64,000 nucleotides of DNA from Microbacteriaceae bacterium. GTDB taxonomy: Bacteria; Actinomycetota; Actinomycetes; Actinomycetales; Microbacteriaceae. The DNA lies in NCBI GenBank assembly GCA_027491295.1, contig JAIXWK010000003.1:124001-188000 (forward strand), in the 5' to 3' direction. A program made the position numbers and the translations under genes. The notes below the pieces were generated by a model. The model made no database searches. It saw only the letters and a list, made by a program, of their open reading frames with translations, and had not been told where the DNA came from. Positions 1 to 10,233 of the stretch are shown piece by piece. The stretch's first letter is position 1, and each line of letters begins with the position of its first letter.

Positions 1-2776
1 CAGCAATAACCAAACCTCCACCTGAGCCACCCTCGGGACCTAGGTCAATTACCCAGTCCGAGCATCTAATGACATCGAGGTTGTGCTCGATAACCAGGAC
101 GGTATTGCCCTTCTCGACTAGGCCAGAAAGCACAATCAAGAGCTTCCGGACGTCCTCGAAATGCAGACCGGTGGTTGGCTCGTCGAGCACGTAAATGGTC
201 TTACCAGTTGATCTGCGCTGCAGCTCAGTTGCCAACTTCACGCGCTGAGCCTCACCACCGGAAAGCGTGGTTGCGCTCTGGCCCAAGGTCACATAACCCA
301 GACCGACATCCACCAGAGTATTTAGATACCTAGCGATGGAGTTAATCGGTGCAAAGAACTCAGCAGCCTCACTGATTGGCATATTCAGCACATCGCCGAT
401 TGACTTCCCCTTGTACTTCACCTGCAGGGTCTCGCGGTTGTAGCGTGCGCCCTTGCAGTCTTCACACATCACATAAACATCCGGTAGGAAGTTCATCTCG
501 ATACGAATGGTTCCATCGCCCGCACAGGTCTCACAGCGACCACCCTTGACGTTGAAGGAGAAGCGTCCCTGCAGGTAACCGCGAACCTTTGACTCCTGGG
601 TATCTGCAAACAGCTTGCGAACGTGGTCGAAAACACCGGTGTAGGTTGCAGGGTTTGATCTAGGGGTGCGGCCAATCGGAGCCTGGTCAACGTGAACTAC
701 TTTGTCGAGATGCTCAAGGCCTTCGATGCGGGTGTGCTTTCCAGCAACCCCCTTGGCTCCATTTAGCTTGTTGGCAAGCACTTCGTAGAGCACGTCATTT
801 ACAAGTGACGACTTACCAGAACCGGATACTCCGGTGATTGCGGTCATTACTCCCAGCGGGAACTCAACATCAACATTTTGAAGATTGTTCTCGCGAGCAC
901 CAACCACCTTGATCTTGCGAGCCGGGTCAATTGGTCTGCGTTTCTTTGGAGTCTCAATCTTGATTCGACCTGCTAGGTAGTCACCGGTGATCGACTTCTT
1001 GTTCTCCAAAAGCGCCTTGTAGCTTCCAGAGTGAACAACTTCCCCACCGTTTAGCCCAGCACCGGGACCTATGTCCACGAGCCAGTCTGCGGTTCGGATG
1101 GTGTCCTCATCGTGCTCAACCACAATCAAGGTGTTTCCTAAGTTCTTGAGCTTTACCAGGGTTTCAATTAGGCGCAGGTTGTCTCTTTGGTGCAGGCCAA
1201 TAGATGGCTCATCCAGCACGTAGAGGACGCCGGTAAGACCGGCGCCAATTTGAGTGGCCAAGCGAATTCGCTGAGCCTCGCCTCCTGAAAGGGATCCTGC
1301 AGCTCGCTCGAGAGACAGGTAGTCCAGGCCAACTGCCAAAAGGAAATCGAGTCTGGCTCTAATCTCCCTGAGTACCTGAGCCGCGATAGTGGCCTCACGG
1401 TCGGTTAGTTCAATGGTCTCGAAGAAACCGTGAGCGTTTCTTAGGCTCATGGCAGCAACATCGTGAATCGACTTCTCATGGACCTTCACGGCCAATACCT
1501 CAGGGCGAAGTCGTGAACCATCACACTCCGGGCACGGAATCTCTCTTAGGAACTCGGACCACTTGCCGCGTGCCCAGTCGGAGTCCGCTTCCAGGTAGCG
1601 TCTTTCGACGTATGGAAGCACTCCCTCGAAACCCGATGTGTAGCGCATTTCACGGCCGTACTTTGAGCGCCATTTCACCTGGACCTCAAAGTCATTGCCG
1701 TTCAGAATCGCGTCCTGAACCTCTTCGGCAAGGTCCTGCCAAGGAGTGTCGAGGGAGAAATCAAGATCTTGAGTCAAACCATCCAAAAGCCTTGTGAAGT
1801 AGCTGTAAAGGCCCTTTCCTTGGGTTGACCACGGCAGCAACACACCCTCGTTGATGCTGGCACCCTCATCGCCAATCACAAGCTGCGAGTCAACCGCCAT
1901 CTTGACACCAAGACCCGAGCAGGCCGGGCAGGATCCAAATGGGGCGTTGAAGCTAAAGGTTCGAGGTTCAATCTCCGAAAGTGCGATATCGTGCTCATTT
2001 GGGCATGACAGTCGCTCTGAGAAGGTGCGCAGTTTGCCATCGTCGACAAAGTCCACAATCACTCGACCGTCGGCGAGCTTCAGCGCAGTCTCAACCGAGT
2101 CCGTCAGACGCGAAATGACATCGGACTTGATGGCTAGGCGGTCCACCACAACCGCGATGTCATGCTTGAAGCTCTTCTTGAGAGGCTTAGCCTCTGATAG
2201 CACAACGGTCTCGCCATCAACCACGGCTCTGGCATAACCCTGGGACTGCAATGATGCGAAAAGGTCTTGGAACTCGCCCTTTTTCTGCTGCACGATCGGT
2301 GCTAGCAGCTGGAACCTGGTGCCTTCTGGAAGGGTAAGCAGCTGGTCGACAATTGCCTGTGGGGTTTGCTTTGAAATAACCTCGCCGCAGATGTGGCAGT
2401 GTGGGACTCCAATTCGAGCCCAGAGCAATCTCAAGTAGTCGTGAATCTCTGTGATCGTGCCAACTGTTGAGCGCGGGTTTCTGTTGGTCGATTTTTGATC
2501 GATAGAAACCGCAGGACTCAGTCCCTCAATGAAATCAACATCTGGGCGGTCAACCTGTCCTAGAAACTGCCTGGCGTAAGCACTGAGTGACTCAACATAG
2601 CGTCGTTGACCCTCAGCAAAGATGGTGTCGAAGGCAAGTGAGGACTTACCCGAACCGGAAAGTCCGGTAAAAACAATCAGCGCATCCCTTGGAATCTCTA
2701 GGTTGAGGTTCTTGAGGTTGTGGACGCGTGCGCCCTTGATGGACAGCTTTGCGCCGGATGGGGTTTGAATACTCAC
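1..2776 (-). CDS. uvrA: UvrABC excinuclease subunit A (3' end outside window)
   Basis: DNA damage-recognition ATPase of nucleotide excision repair; a UvrA dimer loads UvrB at lesions. The first 925 codons are present; the C-terminal few dozen residues lie beyond base 1. Two ABC ATPase modules are visible: Walker [11 protein letters not shown] near the N-terminus and [10 protein letters not shown] in the second half, with signatures [12 protein letters not shown] and [12 protein letters not shown]. Zinc-finger cysteine pairs are seen ([16 protein letters not shown] with CEDCKG). The GTG start at 2776 lies 9 bases after the uvrB stop and gives the expected N-terminus ([16 protein letters not shown]). 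The last in-window residues, [11 protein letters not shown], are the usual UvrA C-terminal motif. No clear Shine-Dalgarno precedes the GTG, so coupling to uvrB is likely. Confidence 0.97.
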   Translation of the reverse strand, partial: MSIQTPSGAKLSIKGARVHNLKNLNLEIPRDALIVFTGLSGSGKSSLAFDTIFAEGQRRYVESLSAYARQFLGQVDRPDVDFIEGLSPAVSIDQKSTNRNPRSTVGTITEIHDYLRLLWARIGVPHCHICGEVISKQTPQAIVDQLLTLPEGTRFQLLAPIVQQKKGEFQDLFASLQSQGYARAVVDGETVVLSEAKPLKKSFKHDIAVVVDRLAIKSDVISRLTDSVETALKLADGRVIVDFVDDGKLRTFSERLSCPNEHDIALSEIEPRTFSFNAPFGSCPACSGLGVKMAVDSQLVIGDEGASINEGVLLPWSTQGKGLYSYFTRLLDGLTQDLDFSLDTPWQDLAEEVQDAILNGNDFEVQVKWRSKYGREMRYTSGFEGVLPYVERRYLEADSDWARGKWSEFLREIPCPECDGSRLRPEVLAVKVHEKSIHDVAAMSLRNAHGFFETIELTDREATIAAQVLREIRARLDFLLAVGLDYLSLERAAGSLSGGEAQRIRLATQIGAGLTGVLYVLDEPSIGLHQRDNLRLIETLVKLKNLGNTLIVVEHDEDTIRTADWLVDIGPGAGLNGGEVVHSGSYKALLENKKSITGDYLAGRIKIETPKKRRPIDPARKIKVVGARENNLQNVDVEFPLGVMTAITGVSGSGKSSLVNDVLYEVLANKLNGAKGVAGKHTRIEGLEHLDKVVHVDQAPIGRTPRSNPATYTGVFDHVRKLFADTQESKVRGYLQGRFSFNVKGGRCETCAGDGTIRIEMNFLPDVYVMCEDCKGARYNRETLQVKYKGKSIGDVLNMPISEAAEFFAPINSIARYLNTLVDVGLGYVTLGQSATTLSGGEAQRVKLATELQRRSTGKTIYVLDEPTTGLHFEDVRKLLIVLSGLVEKGNTVLVIEHNLDVIRCSDWVIDLGPEGGSGGGLVIA

Positions 2777-2785
2777 CCTAGAAGT

Positions 2786-4852
2786 TTAGGCGTGTCCGGC
2801 TGACTCGATTTGCCTGAGCTCGCGCTTCAGCTCGGAAATTTCATCGCGGATTCTGGCAGCAAGTTCAAACTGCAACTCTGCTGCTGCACCCTTCATCTGA
2901 GCATCGAGATCCAAAATGGTGGAGAGCAGGGCATCCTTGCCGGCAGAACCGATGTTCGGGCGGCCTCGCATCGGAACGCTGGACTTACGCTTTGGTTCTT
3001 TTTTCAGTTCTTCAATCAGCTGGGCGGTGTCTACCTCTTCGCGCATTAGCTGGTCCGTGATGTCCGCAATCTTCTTTCGAAGTGGTGTTGGGTCAATGCC
3101 GTTGGCGAGGTTGTAGGCAACCTGCTTCTCTCGCCTGCGGTTGGTCTCATCGATTGCCTTGGCCATCGAATCTGTAACTCGATCGGCATACATGTGGACT
3201 TCACCGTTGATGTTACGTGCTGCTCTACCAATGGTCTGAATCAGCGATGTAGCAGATCTGAGGAAGCCCTCTTTATCGGCATCCAAGATTGCGACCAGCG
3301 ATACCTCTGGAAGGTCCAGACCCTCTCGCAAGAGGTTGATACCGACTAGGACATCGAAGATGCCCTGTCTGAGTTCGCGAAGCAGCTCAACTCTTCGCAG
3401 GGTGTCAACGTCGGAGTGAAGGTAGCGTACCTTTATGCCCATCTCGGTGAAGTAGTCGGTCACCTCTTCGGCCAGACGTTTGGTAAGGGTTGTCACTAGG
3501 ACACGTTCATTGCGTTCGGCGCGGAGCTTGATTTCCTCCAGTAGGTCATCAATCTGGCCTTTGGAAGGCTTCACGACAATCTGGGGATCAACAAGACCTG
3601 TTGGTCGAATGATCTGCTCCACTACCCCATCAGCTTTAGCAAGCTCATACTTTCCAGGCGTAGCAGATAGATAAAGAGTCTGACCGGTTCGCTCCAGGAA
3701 TTCCTCAAACCGCAGCGGCCTGTTGTCTAGCGCCGAAGGTAGGCGGAAGCCGTGCTCAACCAGGGTGCGCTTTCTGGAGGCGTCTCCGGATGACATAGCG
3801 CCAATCTGTGGGACTGTGACGTGTGACTCGTCGATGACGGTTAGAAAGTCCTCGGGGAAGTAATCCAGTAGGCAAGCTGGTGGTTCGCCCGGTTCACGCT
3901 GGTCAATCTGTCTCGAGTAATTCTCAATACCGGAGCAGAAGCCAAGTTCGCGGATCATCTCGAGGTCAAAGGTGGTGCGCATTTTGATGCGCTGAGCCTC
4001 TAGAAGCTTTCCCTGCTGCTCGAATTCGCGGTAGCGACCTTCTAGTTCCTCCTCGATAGCTTCCATGGCCTGGGCCATGCGTTCGACAGGAGCCACGTAG
4101 TAGGAAGCAGGGTAGATTGCCACCGACTGGCGCTCCATCAAGATCTCACCGGTCAAAGGATGTATTCGGTAGATCTTTTCGATCTCGTCACCGAAGAACT
4201 CGATGCGGGTGGCCTCCTCATCGTAGACAGCGATGATCTCAACGGTGTCACCCTTGACGCGGAAGTTTCCACGAACGAACTCGATGTCATTTCTCTGGTA
4301 CTGAATCTGAACCAGGCTACGAATCAGTTCATCGCGATCAATGCGCTGCCCAACCTGCAGTGGTAGCGACTGGGCCAAGTATTCTTTCGGAGCACCAAGA
4401 CCGTAGATGCACGAAACCGTTGACACCACGATGACATCGCGTCTCGATAGCAAAGACATCGTCGCTGAGTAGCGAAGACGCTCGACCTCCTCGTTGATGG
4501 TTGAGTCCTTCTCAATGAATGTGTCAGTCTGAGGTACGTAAGCTTCTGGCTGGTAGTAGTCGTAATAGCTGACAAAGTACTCAACTGCGTTATCCGGGAA
4601 CATCATGCGTAATTCGCTTGCTAGCTGGGCGGCCAAGGTTTTGTTGTGAGCAATTACCAGTGTTGGACGCTGTAGCTTCTCAATTACCCATGCGGTGGTG
4701 GCCGATTTTCCAGTACCAGTTGCACCTAACAGGACAACGTCGCGCTCCCCCGCAGTAATTCTCTCGGTTATCTCCCTGATAGCTTGCGGTTGATCACCGG
4801 AGGGCTCATATGGAGTTTCTGCGCGGAAGGGCCTGGCATCCTCTGGCGTCAA
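2786..4852 (-). CDS. uvrB: UvrABC excinuclease subunit B
   Basis: Damage-verifying helicase-like subunit that receives the lesion from UvrA and recruits UvrC. The 688 residues match normal family length. Visible are Walker [10 protein letters not shown] (about residue 43), the beta-hairpin region [27 protein letters not shown], helicase motif [11 protein letters not shown], and a C-terminal UVR domain that contacts UvrC. The start is TTG at 4852; AAGGAG sits 5 bases upstream inside the coaE end, and the TTGA shared with the coaE stop gives a 4-base overlap. This supports translational coupling coaE-uvrB-uvrA. No in-frame ATG would give a better N-terminus. Confidence 0.98.
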   Translation of the reverse strand: MTPEDARPFRAETPYEPSGDQPQAIREITERITAGERDVVLLGATGTGKSATTAWVIEKLQRPTLVIAHNKTLAAQLASELRMMFPDNAVEYFVSYYDYYQPEAYVPQTDTFIEKDSTINEEVERLRYSATMSLLSRRDVIVVSTVSCIYGLGAPKEYLAQSLPLQVGQRIDRDELIRSLVQIQYQRNDIEFVRGNFRVKGDTVEIIAVYDEEATRIEFFGDEIEKIYRIHPLTGEILMERQSVAIYPASYYVAPVERMAQAMEAIEEELEGRYREFEQQGKLLEAQRIKMRTTFDLEMIRELGFCSGIENYSRQIDQREPGEPPACLLDYFPEDFLTVIDESHVTVPQIGAMSSGDASRKRTLVEHGFRLPSALDNRPLRFEEFLERTGQTLYLSATPGKYELAKADGVVEQIIRPTGLVDPQIVVKPSKGQIDDLLEEIKLRAERNERVLVTTLTKRLAEEVTDYFTEMGIKVRYLHSDVDTLRRVELLRELRQGIFDVLVGINLLREGLDLPEVSLVAILDADKEGFLRSATSLIQTIGRAARNINGEVHMYADRVTDSMAKAIDETNRRREKQVAYNLANGIDPTPLRKKIADITDQLMREEVDTAQLIEELKKEPKRKSSVPMRGRPNIGSAGKDALLSTILDLDAQMKGAAAELQFELAARIRDEISELKRELRQIESAGHA

Positions 4853-5433
4853 AACTGCTCCTTGAAGCCAAGGTAGATTGCGTCGGCCTTTTTGATTAGT
4901 TCCTCAAGCGAACAGTTCGAATCAATCACGAGGTCGGCAACTGCCTCGCGCTGGCTGTCGGTCGCTTGCGCAGCTATCCGGCTTTTTGCCTCAGCCTCGT
5001 TCATACCTCGCTGTTCGATGAGCCTGCTTACGCGAACCTCTTCATCGCAACTAATGGCGACAACCTTGTCGAACTGAAGTTTCGACTTACTCTCCACAAA
5101 CAACGGGATTGTGTAGACGACGATGCCCTCTAGCTTGGATACCTTTTGTAGCGCGAGATCCTGGATCAGCGGGTGAAGAATACTTTCGAGCTTGACTCGA
5201 TTGGCATCGTTAGCAAAGGCAATCTTGGCAAGTGCAGCTCGATCCAAGGTGCCGGACTGGGTTAAAACCGATGGCCCAAATTCTTTTGCGACTTGCTCTA
5301 GGCCGATGCTTCCCGGTTCAACAACTTCACGAGCTAGCAGGTCTGCATCGACTTCGGTTGCGCCAAGTTCGACCCAGCGTCGAGCCACGGTCGACTTACC
5401 GGATCCAATACCACCTGTTAGCGCAATCAGCAC
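4849..5433 (-). CDS. coaE: Dephospho-CoA kinase
   Basis: Last step of CoA synthesis: ATP-dependent phosphorylation of the 3'-OH of dephospho-CoA. The P-loop GGIGSGKST is at residues 7-15, followed by a [10 protein letters not shown] segment typical of CoaE. At 194 residues it is the single-domain form, lacking the extra C-terminal domain found in mycobacterial CoaE. The start is GTG at 5433 with no Shine-Dalgarno; instead a -10-like hexamer ends 6 bases upstream, so the message may be leaderless. It overlaps uvrB by 4 bases. The rpsA-coaE-uvrB order is common in Actinobacteria. Confidence 0.96.
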   Translation of the reverse strand: MLIALTGGIGSGKSTVARRWVELGATEVDADLLAREVVEPGSIGLEQVAKEFGPSVLTQSGTLDRAALAKIAFANDANRVKLESILHPLIQDLALQKVSKLEGIVVYTIPLFVESKSKLQFDKVVAISCDEEVRVSRLIEQRGMNEAEAKSRIAAQATDSQREAVADLVIDSNCSLEELIKKADAIYLGFKEQF

Positions 5434-5439
5434 TGGCTA

Positions 5440-5468
5440 AGGATAAACGAAAGCGGGGGTGCTGTCGC
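5440..5468 (-). promoter_or_regulatory. Putative coaE promoter (leaderless)
   Basis: On the minus strand GCGACA (5463-5468), a 17-base spacer and TATCCT (5440-5445) fit a sigma70-type promoter with the actinobacterial TANNNT -10 pattern. The -10 ends 6 bases before the coaE GTG, so the expected transcription start is at or next to the start codon. The -35 lies within the loop and distal arm of the rpsA terminator hairpin. Based on sequence match only. Confidence 0.4.
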
Positions 5469-5478
5469 ACCCCCGCTT
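5451..5478 (-). terminator. Intrinsic terminator after rpsA
   Basis: A 12-bp perfect stem (AAGCGGGGGTGC paired with GCACCCCCGCTT) with a 4-base loop lies 14 bases beyond the rpsA stop. On the minus strand the stem is followed by CGTTTATCC, a modest T-rich tail. It sits between rpsA and coaE and separates the two transcripts. Confidence 0.8.
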
Positions 5479-5491
5479 CGCTTTAGATAAT

Positions 5492-6952
5492 TTACTTGTC
5501 GCCAGATAGCTTGTCGCGCAATGCCGCTAGGGACTCGTCGTCTGCCAAGGTGCCCTCGGTAGCTGCGGTTCCTGCAGAAGCGGTTGGCTCCTGAGCTGGG
5601 GTCGCTGGTGCCTCTGGTAGGGCAGCAAGCTGCGCACGAGTCGCCTTGACCTGTGACTTGTGAGTACCCCAACGAGTGTGAGCCTCGGCGTATTCTGCCT
5701 CCCACTTGGTGCGAGCCTCCTCGAATCCGGCCTTCCATTCGCTGGTGGCTGGGTCGAAGCCCTCTGGGTAACGGTAGTTGCCGTTCTCGTCGTAGTCTGC
5801 GCTCATGCCGTAAAGCACTGGGTTGAAGTCGCTGCCATCTGGGTCAACCTCGTCCAAAGCCTGCTTTAGCGATAGCGAAATGCGGCGACGCTCTAGGTCG
5901 ATGTCGATCAACTTGACGAAGACGTCTTCGTTGACAGAAACAACCTGGTCAGCATGCTCAACGTGCTTGGAGGATAGCTCTGAGATGTGAACTAGACCCT
6001 CGATGCCGTCTGCAACGCGAACGAACGCACCGAATGGAACGATCTTGGTGACCTTGCCCGGGATGTACTGGCCAATGGCGTGAGTACGGGCAAATAGCTG
6101 CCATGGGTCTTCCTGAGTTGCCTTGAGCGAAAGCGATACACGCTCACGGTCGTTGTCAACTTCGAGAACCTCAACGGTGACCTCTTGGCCAACCTCAACT
6201 ACCTCGCTGGCGTGCTCGATGTGCTTCCAGCTCAACTCGGAAACGTGGACTAGACCGTCTACGCCGCCTAGGTCGATGAATGCACCGAAGTTTACGATCG
6301 AGGAAACCACACCGGTACGAACCTGGCCCTTGGCTAGGTCGTTTAGGAATGTGGAGCGGTTAGCGCTCTGGCTCTCCTCCAAAAGTGCACGACGAGATAG
6401 CACAACGTTGTTGCGGTTCTTGTCTAGCTCAAGAATCTTGGCCTCAACCTCGGTACCAAGGTATGGTCCTAGGTCGCGAACGCGGCGAAGCTCGATTAGG
6501 GATGCCGGTAGGAAGCCTCGTAGACCAATGTCAACGATTACACCACCCTTAACAACCTCAATAACGACACCCTTGACCACGCCATCGGCTTCCTTGATCT
6601 TCTCAACGTCGCCCCAGGCACGCTCGTACTGAGCACGCTTCTTGGAAAGAATTAGTCGGCCTTCTTTGTCTTCTTTCTGAAGAACAAGGGCCTCGATTGC
6701 ATCGCCAACCTTGACGATGTCATTTGGATCTGCATCCTGACGGATGGAAAGTTCGCGAATTGGGATTACACCCTCGGTTTTGTAACCGACGTCTACTAGG
6801 ACTTCGTCGCGATCGATTTTTACGATAGTTCCAGAGATTAGGTCACCGTCGTTGAAGAACTTTAGTGTGGCCTCTACTGCAGCTAGGAAGTCTTCTGCTG
6901 AGCCAATATCGTTTACTGCTACCTGCTTTTTAGCGGTTTTGTTGGTTGCCAT
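5492..6952 (-). CDS. rpsA: 30S ribosomal protein S1
   Basis: Binds mRNA at the small subunit and helps initiation. The 486 residues hold four S1 (OB-fold) repeats at about 36-105, 123-190, 208-277 and 293-363; the last two are near-identical in pattern (GAFVRVADGIEGLVHISELS-type). The C-terminal about 120 residues are acidic and Ala/Thr-rich without a recognised fold. Four repeats rather than the six of E. coli S1 is normal for Actinobacteria. The ATG at 6952 has no visible Shine-Dalgarno, and the 128-base upstream region can form several hairpins, suggesting unusual initiation or autoregulation. A strong terminator follows. Confidence 0.97.
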   Translation of the reverse strand: MATNKTAKKQVAVNDIGSAEDFLAAVEATLKFFNDGDLISGTIVKIDRDEVLVDVGYKTEGVIPIRELSIRQDADPNDIVKVGDAIEALVLQKEDKEGRLILSKKRAQYERAWGDVEKIKEADGVVKGVVIEVVKGGVIVDIGLRGFLPASLIELRRVRDLGPYLGTEVEAKILELDKNRNNVVLSRRALLEESQSANRSTFLNDLAKGQVRTGVVSSIVNFGAFIDLGGVDGLVHVSELSWKHIEHASEVVEVGQEVTVEVLEVDNDRERVSLSLKATQEDPWQLFARTHAIGQYIPGKVTKIVPFGAFVRVADGIEGLVHISELSSKHVEHADQVVSVNEDVFVKLIDIDLERRRISLSLKQALDEVDPDGSDFNPVLYGMSADYDENGNYRYPEGFDPATSEWKAGFEEARTKWEAEYAEAHTRWGTHKSQVKATRAQLAALPEAPATPAQEPTASAGTAATEGTLADDESLAALRDKLSGDK

Positions 6953-7080
6953 ATGTGGTGTTATTCACTTTGTTTTACTCGGGCCGAGCAAGGGAAAACC
7001 TAAGGAAAAGCTTTCCGATTTGTCCGGCGATTGGACAGGGATTTGTGCCAAGTAGCACTCGCGCAAGCTTACAGGTATAT
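6953..7080 (-). promoter_or_regulatory. rpsA leader region with inverted repeats
   Basis: This 128-base gap between polA and rpsA is long for the window. It contains three short inverted repeats: TGTCC/GGACA around 7021-7037, GGAAAAGCTTTCC around 7004-7016, and CTCGGGCCGAG around 6978-6988. No AGGAGG-like sequence precedes the rpsA ATG. I could not pick a convincing -35/-10 pair. Its role as promoter plus structured leader of rpsA is inference from position. Confidence 0.4.
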
Positions 7081-9768
7081 CTAGTGCCCTGCTAGTTCCC
7101 AATTAGCGCCGACGCCGATGTGAACATCGAGCGGAACCGAGAGTTTCGCCACTTCACTCATAGCCTTGGTTGTGAGTGCCTTGAGCTGTTCCAACTCCCC
7201 CGGAGCCACAGCCAGCACCAACTCATCGTGCACCTGAAGCAGCAGCTGAGACTTGAGACCTTCAGCCAACATCGAATCGTGCACCCTGATCATTGCAAGT
7301 TTCATAATGTCAGCGGCCGTGCCCTGAATTGGGGCGTTTAGCGCGGCTCGTCTGGCAATCTCGCGAAGCTGGAAGATCTTAGAGTTGAGATCCGGGAAGG
7401 GCCTGCGACGTCCATAAACGGTTGTGGTGTAGCCCAGAGTCTTGGCTTTCTGGACAACTTGGTCGAGATAGGTCTTTACTCCACCAAAGCGGTCAAAGTA
7501 GTCAGACATCAGCTGCTTGGCTTCTTTGCTCTCAATGCGGAGCTGTCTCGCCAGACCGTACTCGCTCAGGCCGTATACCAAGCCATAGCTCATTGCCTTG
7601 ACTTTGGATCGCATTTGAGAGGTAACTTCACTGGGCTCGACACCATAGATGCGAGCTCCAACAAAGCTGTGCAGGTCCTCACCCTGGTTGAAGGCTTCAA
7701 TAAGTCCGGCATCCTGCGACAGGTGGGCCATGATGCGCATTTCGATCTGGGAGTAGTCCGCAGTCAGCAGCGTTTCGAAACCGGCTCCAGCCACAAATGC
7801 ACTGCGCAGCTTCTGGCCCTTAGCCGTCTTGATCGGGATGTTCTGCAGGTTGGGGTTTTCGCTACTGAGGCGACCGGTAGCTGTTCCAACCTGCGAGTAG
7901 GTGGTGTGTATGCGTCCATCCGGCTCGATTGCCTTGATGAGGGTTTCTGCCATTTGGCGCAGCTTGGTGGAATCGCGGTGTGCAAGCAAACGCTCCAGAA
8001 ACGGGTGCTCGGTTTGCTCAAAAAGTGTTGCGAGGGCTTCCGCGTTTGTTGAAAAACCGGTCTTCACGCTTCTGGTTCCCTGCATCCCCAACTCTTCGAA
8101 CAAGACTGTTTGAAGCTGTTTTGGACTTGCGAGATTTACTTCGTGGCCAATCATGGCGTAGGCCTGCTTCGCCACCTCTTCAACTTCGGCACTTAGTTCA
8201 TCGAATTGCTGTTCCAGGTTTGCCCTATCGATAGCAATTCCCCGCTGCTCCATTTGCGCAAGCGTCACGCTGGCTGGAAGCTCGATGTTCCGGTAGACGC
8301 CGAGCGAACCTTCGGCTTCCAACTGTGCGTTGGCGATTTTCGATAGCACCGCAAATACCCAGGCGTCCAGAGATGGATCGCTTTGGGCCAAAAGCTCATT
8401 TGGATCCTGGCGAACAATGTCGATACCTGCGTAGGTGCGAATTAGTGCGTCTGGGTTTAGGTCCTTGGTAAGCGGGTCAATGATGTAGCTAGCCAAAAGC
8501 GGGTCGTTGGTAATCGGACCAAGTGTCAATCCAATGGCCTTTAGCTGCTTTGACACTTCCTTGAAGTTCCAGGTGCCAAAACCACCTTTGGTGATTAGGT
8601 CCTTGGGATCAGCCTGTCCATCCCAGTTCATTCTTGCTTCTAGAGTTGCGGCACCAATTCCAACAATGCGATCATTTGCAATCTCAATCTTCAGGTGGGC
8701 ATCCCCATTGGTGACCATCGCAGCGATCTCGCTGAGTGTCGCGGTACTTGTCTCAACCGGCTGCGAAGGTAGCTCTGAGATCAGCTCGCTGGCTGCGGAA
8801 GAAATAGGGTCAGCCGAAAGTGATTCCTGAACCTTTTCAGGCTCAATTTTTGCGCTGATTACCTTGTGCTGAGATCCATCGGTTCCGCGAAGTTTTAGAA
8901 CCCTAGTCAGAAGTGTCCTGAATGAGAGCTTTGCAAAGACCTCTTTCACCTGCTCTTCATTCACTGAACCAAGCTCTAACTCATCAAGGGTGAATTCGAA
9001 CTCTAGATCGCGCAGTAGGTGATTTAGCCTGCGATTTCTAACAGCAAGCTCTTTATGCTCCCTGAGGCTTTCGCCGACTTTGCCGGGTATCTGCTCAGCA
9101 CCATCCAAAATGGCCTGCAGTGAACCAAACTCTTGAATCCACTTTGCCGCGGTCTTGGGACCGACTCCGGGGATGCCCTTTAGGTTGTCCGAAGTTTCCC
9201 CAACTAGCGCTGCTAGCTCTGGGTACTGCCTGGCGTGCACTCCGTACTTCTCGAGCACGGCGGCATCGTCCATGCGGGCAAGATTCATGACGCCTTTGAC
9301 CGGGTACAAAATTGTCACTTCATCTGTAATGAGCTGGAAGGTGTCCCTATCACCCGAGACAACCAGCACCTTATAGCCGGCCTGCTCTCCCTTGACGCTA
9401 AGCGATGCCAATAGGTCATCGGCCTCAAACATTTCCCTAGAGACGCTGGTGATGTTCATTGCGGTCAGTGCTTCAACCAAAAGTTCAGTCTGGCCCATGA
9501 ACTCAGGCGGCGTCTCTCCGCGAGTCCCCTTGTACTCCGGAAGCTCAATGGTTCTAAATGACTCTCTGGATACATCGAATGCCACACAGAGGTGGGTTGG
9601 CTTCTCCAGCTCAAGTATGTTCAGCATCATCGAGATAAAGCCGTGGACCGCGTTGGTGTGCTGACCGGCGGCATTTTTGAAGTTGTCCGGGCTCAGCGCG
9701 TAAAAGGCGCGAAATGCCAACGAGTGCCCGTCAATAAGTAAAAGGGTAGGCTTTTCGCTAGCGCTCAT
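7081..9768 (-). CDS. polA: DNA polymerase I (proofreading domain degenerate)
   Basis: Repair and Okazaki-fragment polymerase with 5' nuclease. Start set at the ATG at 9768 (MSASEKPTLLLIDGHS, 895 residues); an in-frame upstream start at 9813 would overlap the divergent thioesterase gene. Domains: 5' nuclease about 8-300 (LLLIDGHSLAFRAFYAL, SGDRDTFQLI, GIPGVGPKTAAKW); a 3'-5' exonuclease-like fold about 345-510 that lacks the DxE metal-binding motif; family A polymerase with motif A DYSQIEMRIMAHLS and motif C QVHDELVL. Loss of proofreading residues is known for actinobacterial PolA. It stands alone between rpsA and the divergent thioesterase. Confidence 0.97.
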   Translation of the reverse strand: MSASEKPTLLLIDGHSLAFRAFYALSPDNFKNAAGQHTNAVHGFISMMLNILELEKPTHLCVAFDVSRESFRTIELPEYKGTRGETPPEFMGQTELLVEALTAMNITSVSREMFEADDLLASLSVKGEQAGYKVLVVSGDRDTFQLITDEVTILYPVKGVMNLARMDDAAVLEKYGVHARQYPELAALVGETSDNLKGIPGVGPKTAAKWIQEFGSLQAILDGAEQIPGKVGESLREHKELAVRNRRLNHLLRDLEFEFTLDELELGSVNEEQVKEVFAKLSFRTLLTRVLKLRGTDGSQHKVISAKIEPEKVQESLSADPISSAASELISELPSQPVETSTATLSEIAAMVTNGDAHLKIEIANDRIVGIGAATLEARMNWDGQADPKDLITKGGFGTWNFKEVSKQLKAIGLTLGPITNDPLLASYIIDPLTKDLNPDALIRTYAGIDIVRQDPNELLAQSDPSLDAWVFAVLSKIANAQLEAEGSLGVYRNIELPASVTLAQMEQRGIAIDRANLEQQFDELSAEVEEVAKQAYAMIGHEVNLASPKQLQTVLFEELGMQGTRSVKTGFSTNAEALATLFEQTEHPFLERLLAHRDSTKLRQMAETLIKAIEPDGRIHTTYSQVGTATGRLSSENPNLQNIPIKTAKGQKLRSAFVAGAGFETLLTADYSQIEMRIMAHLSQDAGLIEAFNQGEDLHSFVGARIYGVEPSEVTSQMRSKVKAMSYGLVYGLSEYGLARQLRIESKEAKQLMSDYFDRFGGVKTYLDQVVQKAKTLGYTTTVYGRRRPFPDLNSKIFQLREIARRAALNAPIQGTAADIMKLAMIRVHDSMLAEGLKSQLLLQVHDELVLAVAPGELEQLKALTTKAMSEVAKLSVPLDVHIGVGANWELAGH

Positions 9769-9801
9769 GCCCGCTAGCCTACTTCGCCAAGGAGTCAAAT
9801 T

Positions 9802-10233
9802 ATGTCCGACCAACCCATCAAAGCCTCAGATAGCGCTCTTGAACTTATGAAGCAGCGCGGGCTTGGCGCACTGGCAGAAAAGATGGGTATCGAGCTGGTT
9901 GAACTCAGCGCTGATCGAGCCATTGCCACCATGCCGGTAGCCGGCAACACGCAGCCAATTGGCCTTTTGCACGGTGGAGCTCACGTAGTACTTGCCGAAT
10001 CACTGGGTTCTTTCGCTGCTAATGTTCACGCTCACCCATGGGGTTATGCAGTTGGTATCGAGCTGAACGCCACTCACCATGCATCAATCACCGAGGGTGT
10101 CGTCACTGGAACCTGCGTCGCAATCAAGCTTGGAAAGACCCTAACCAGCCATGAGATCACGATGACTGATGAATCGGGTCGACTGCTCTCTACAGTTCGC
10201 ATTACGAACTACCTAAGGCCTAAGGGTCAGTAG
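9802..10233 (+). CDS. PaaI/MenI-type hotdog thioesterase
   Basis: A small acyl-CoA thioesterase of the single-hotdog family; 143 residues is typical. The signature LLHGGAHVVLAESLGS (about 54-69) holds the HGG turn and the catalytic Glu position used by 1,4-dihydroxy-2-naphthoyl-CoA and phenylacetyl-CoA-type thioesterases. The substrate cannot be told from sequence: MenI in menaquinone synthesis is possible, but no men genes are nearby. AAGGAG lies 7-8 bases before the ATG. It diverges from polA across 33 bases, and its TAG stop directly abuts the pdtaR stop with no space between the convergent genes. Confidence 0.85.
   Translation: MSDQPIKASDSALELMKQRGLGALAEKMGIELVELSADRAIATMPVAGNTQPIGLLHGGAHVVLAESLGSFAANVHAHPWGYAVGIELNATHHASITEGVVTGTCVAIKLGKTLTSHEITMTDESGRLLSTVRITNYLRPKGQ

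Noticed and set aside
4909-4920. CGAACAGTTCGA palindrome, resembling a LexA/SOS box near uvrB
   Set aside because: Actinobacterial SOS boxes need GAAC-N4-GTTC; here the arms touch, and the site is inside coaE coding sequence, not at a promoter.
6123-6632. 169-codon plus-strand open frame opposite rpsA
   Set aside because: It mirrors rpsA codons, has Ser/Arg/Thr-rich composition typical of an antisense frame, no ribosome binding site and no recognisable domain.
7459-8052. 197-codon plus-strand open frame opposite polA
   Set aside because: It lies opposite conserved polymerase motifs and has antisense-like composition and no upstream signals.
9769-9801. Promoter pair for polA: TTGACT with TAGGCT on the minus strand
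   Set aside because: The spacing is only about 11 bases, too short for a sigma70-type promoter, so it was not called.
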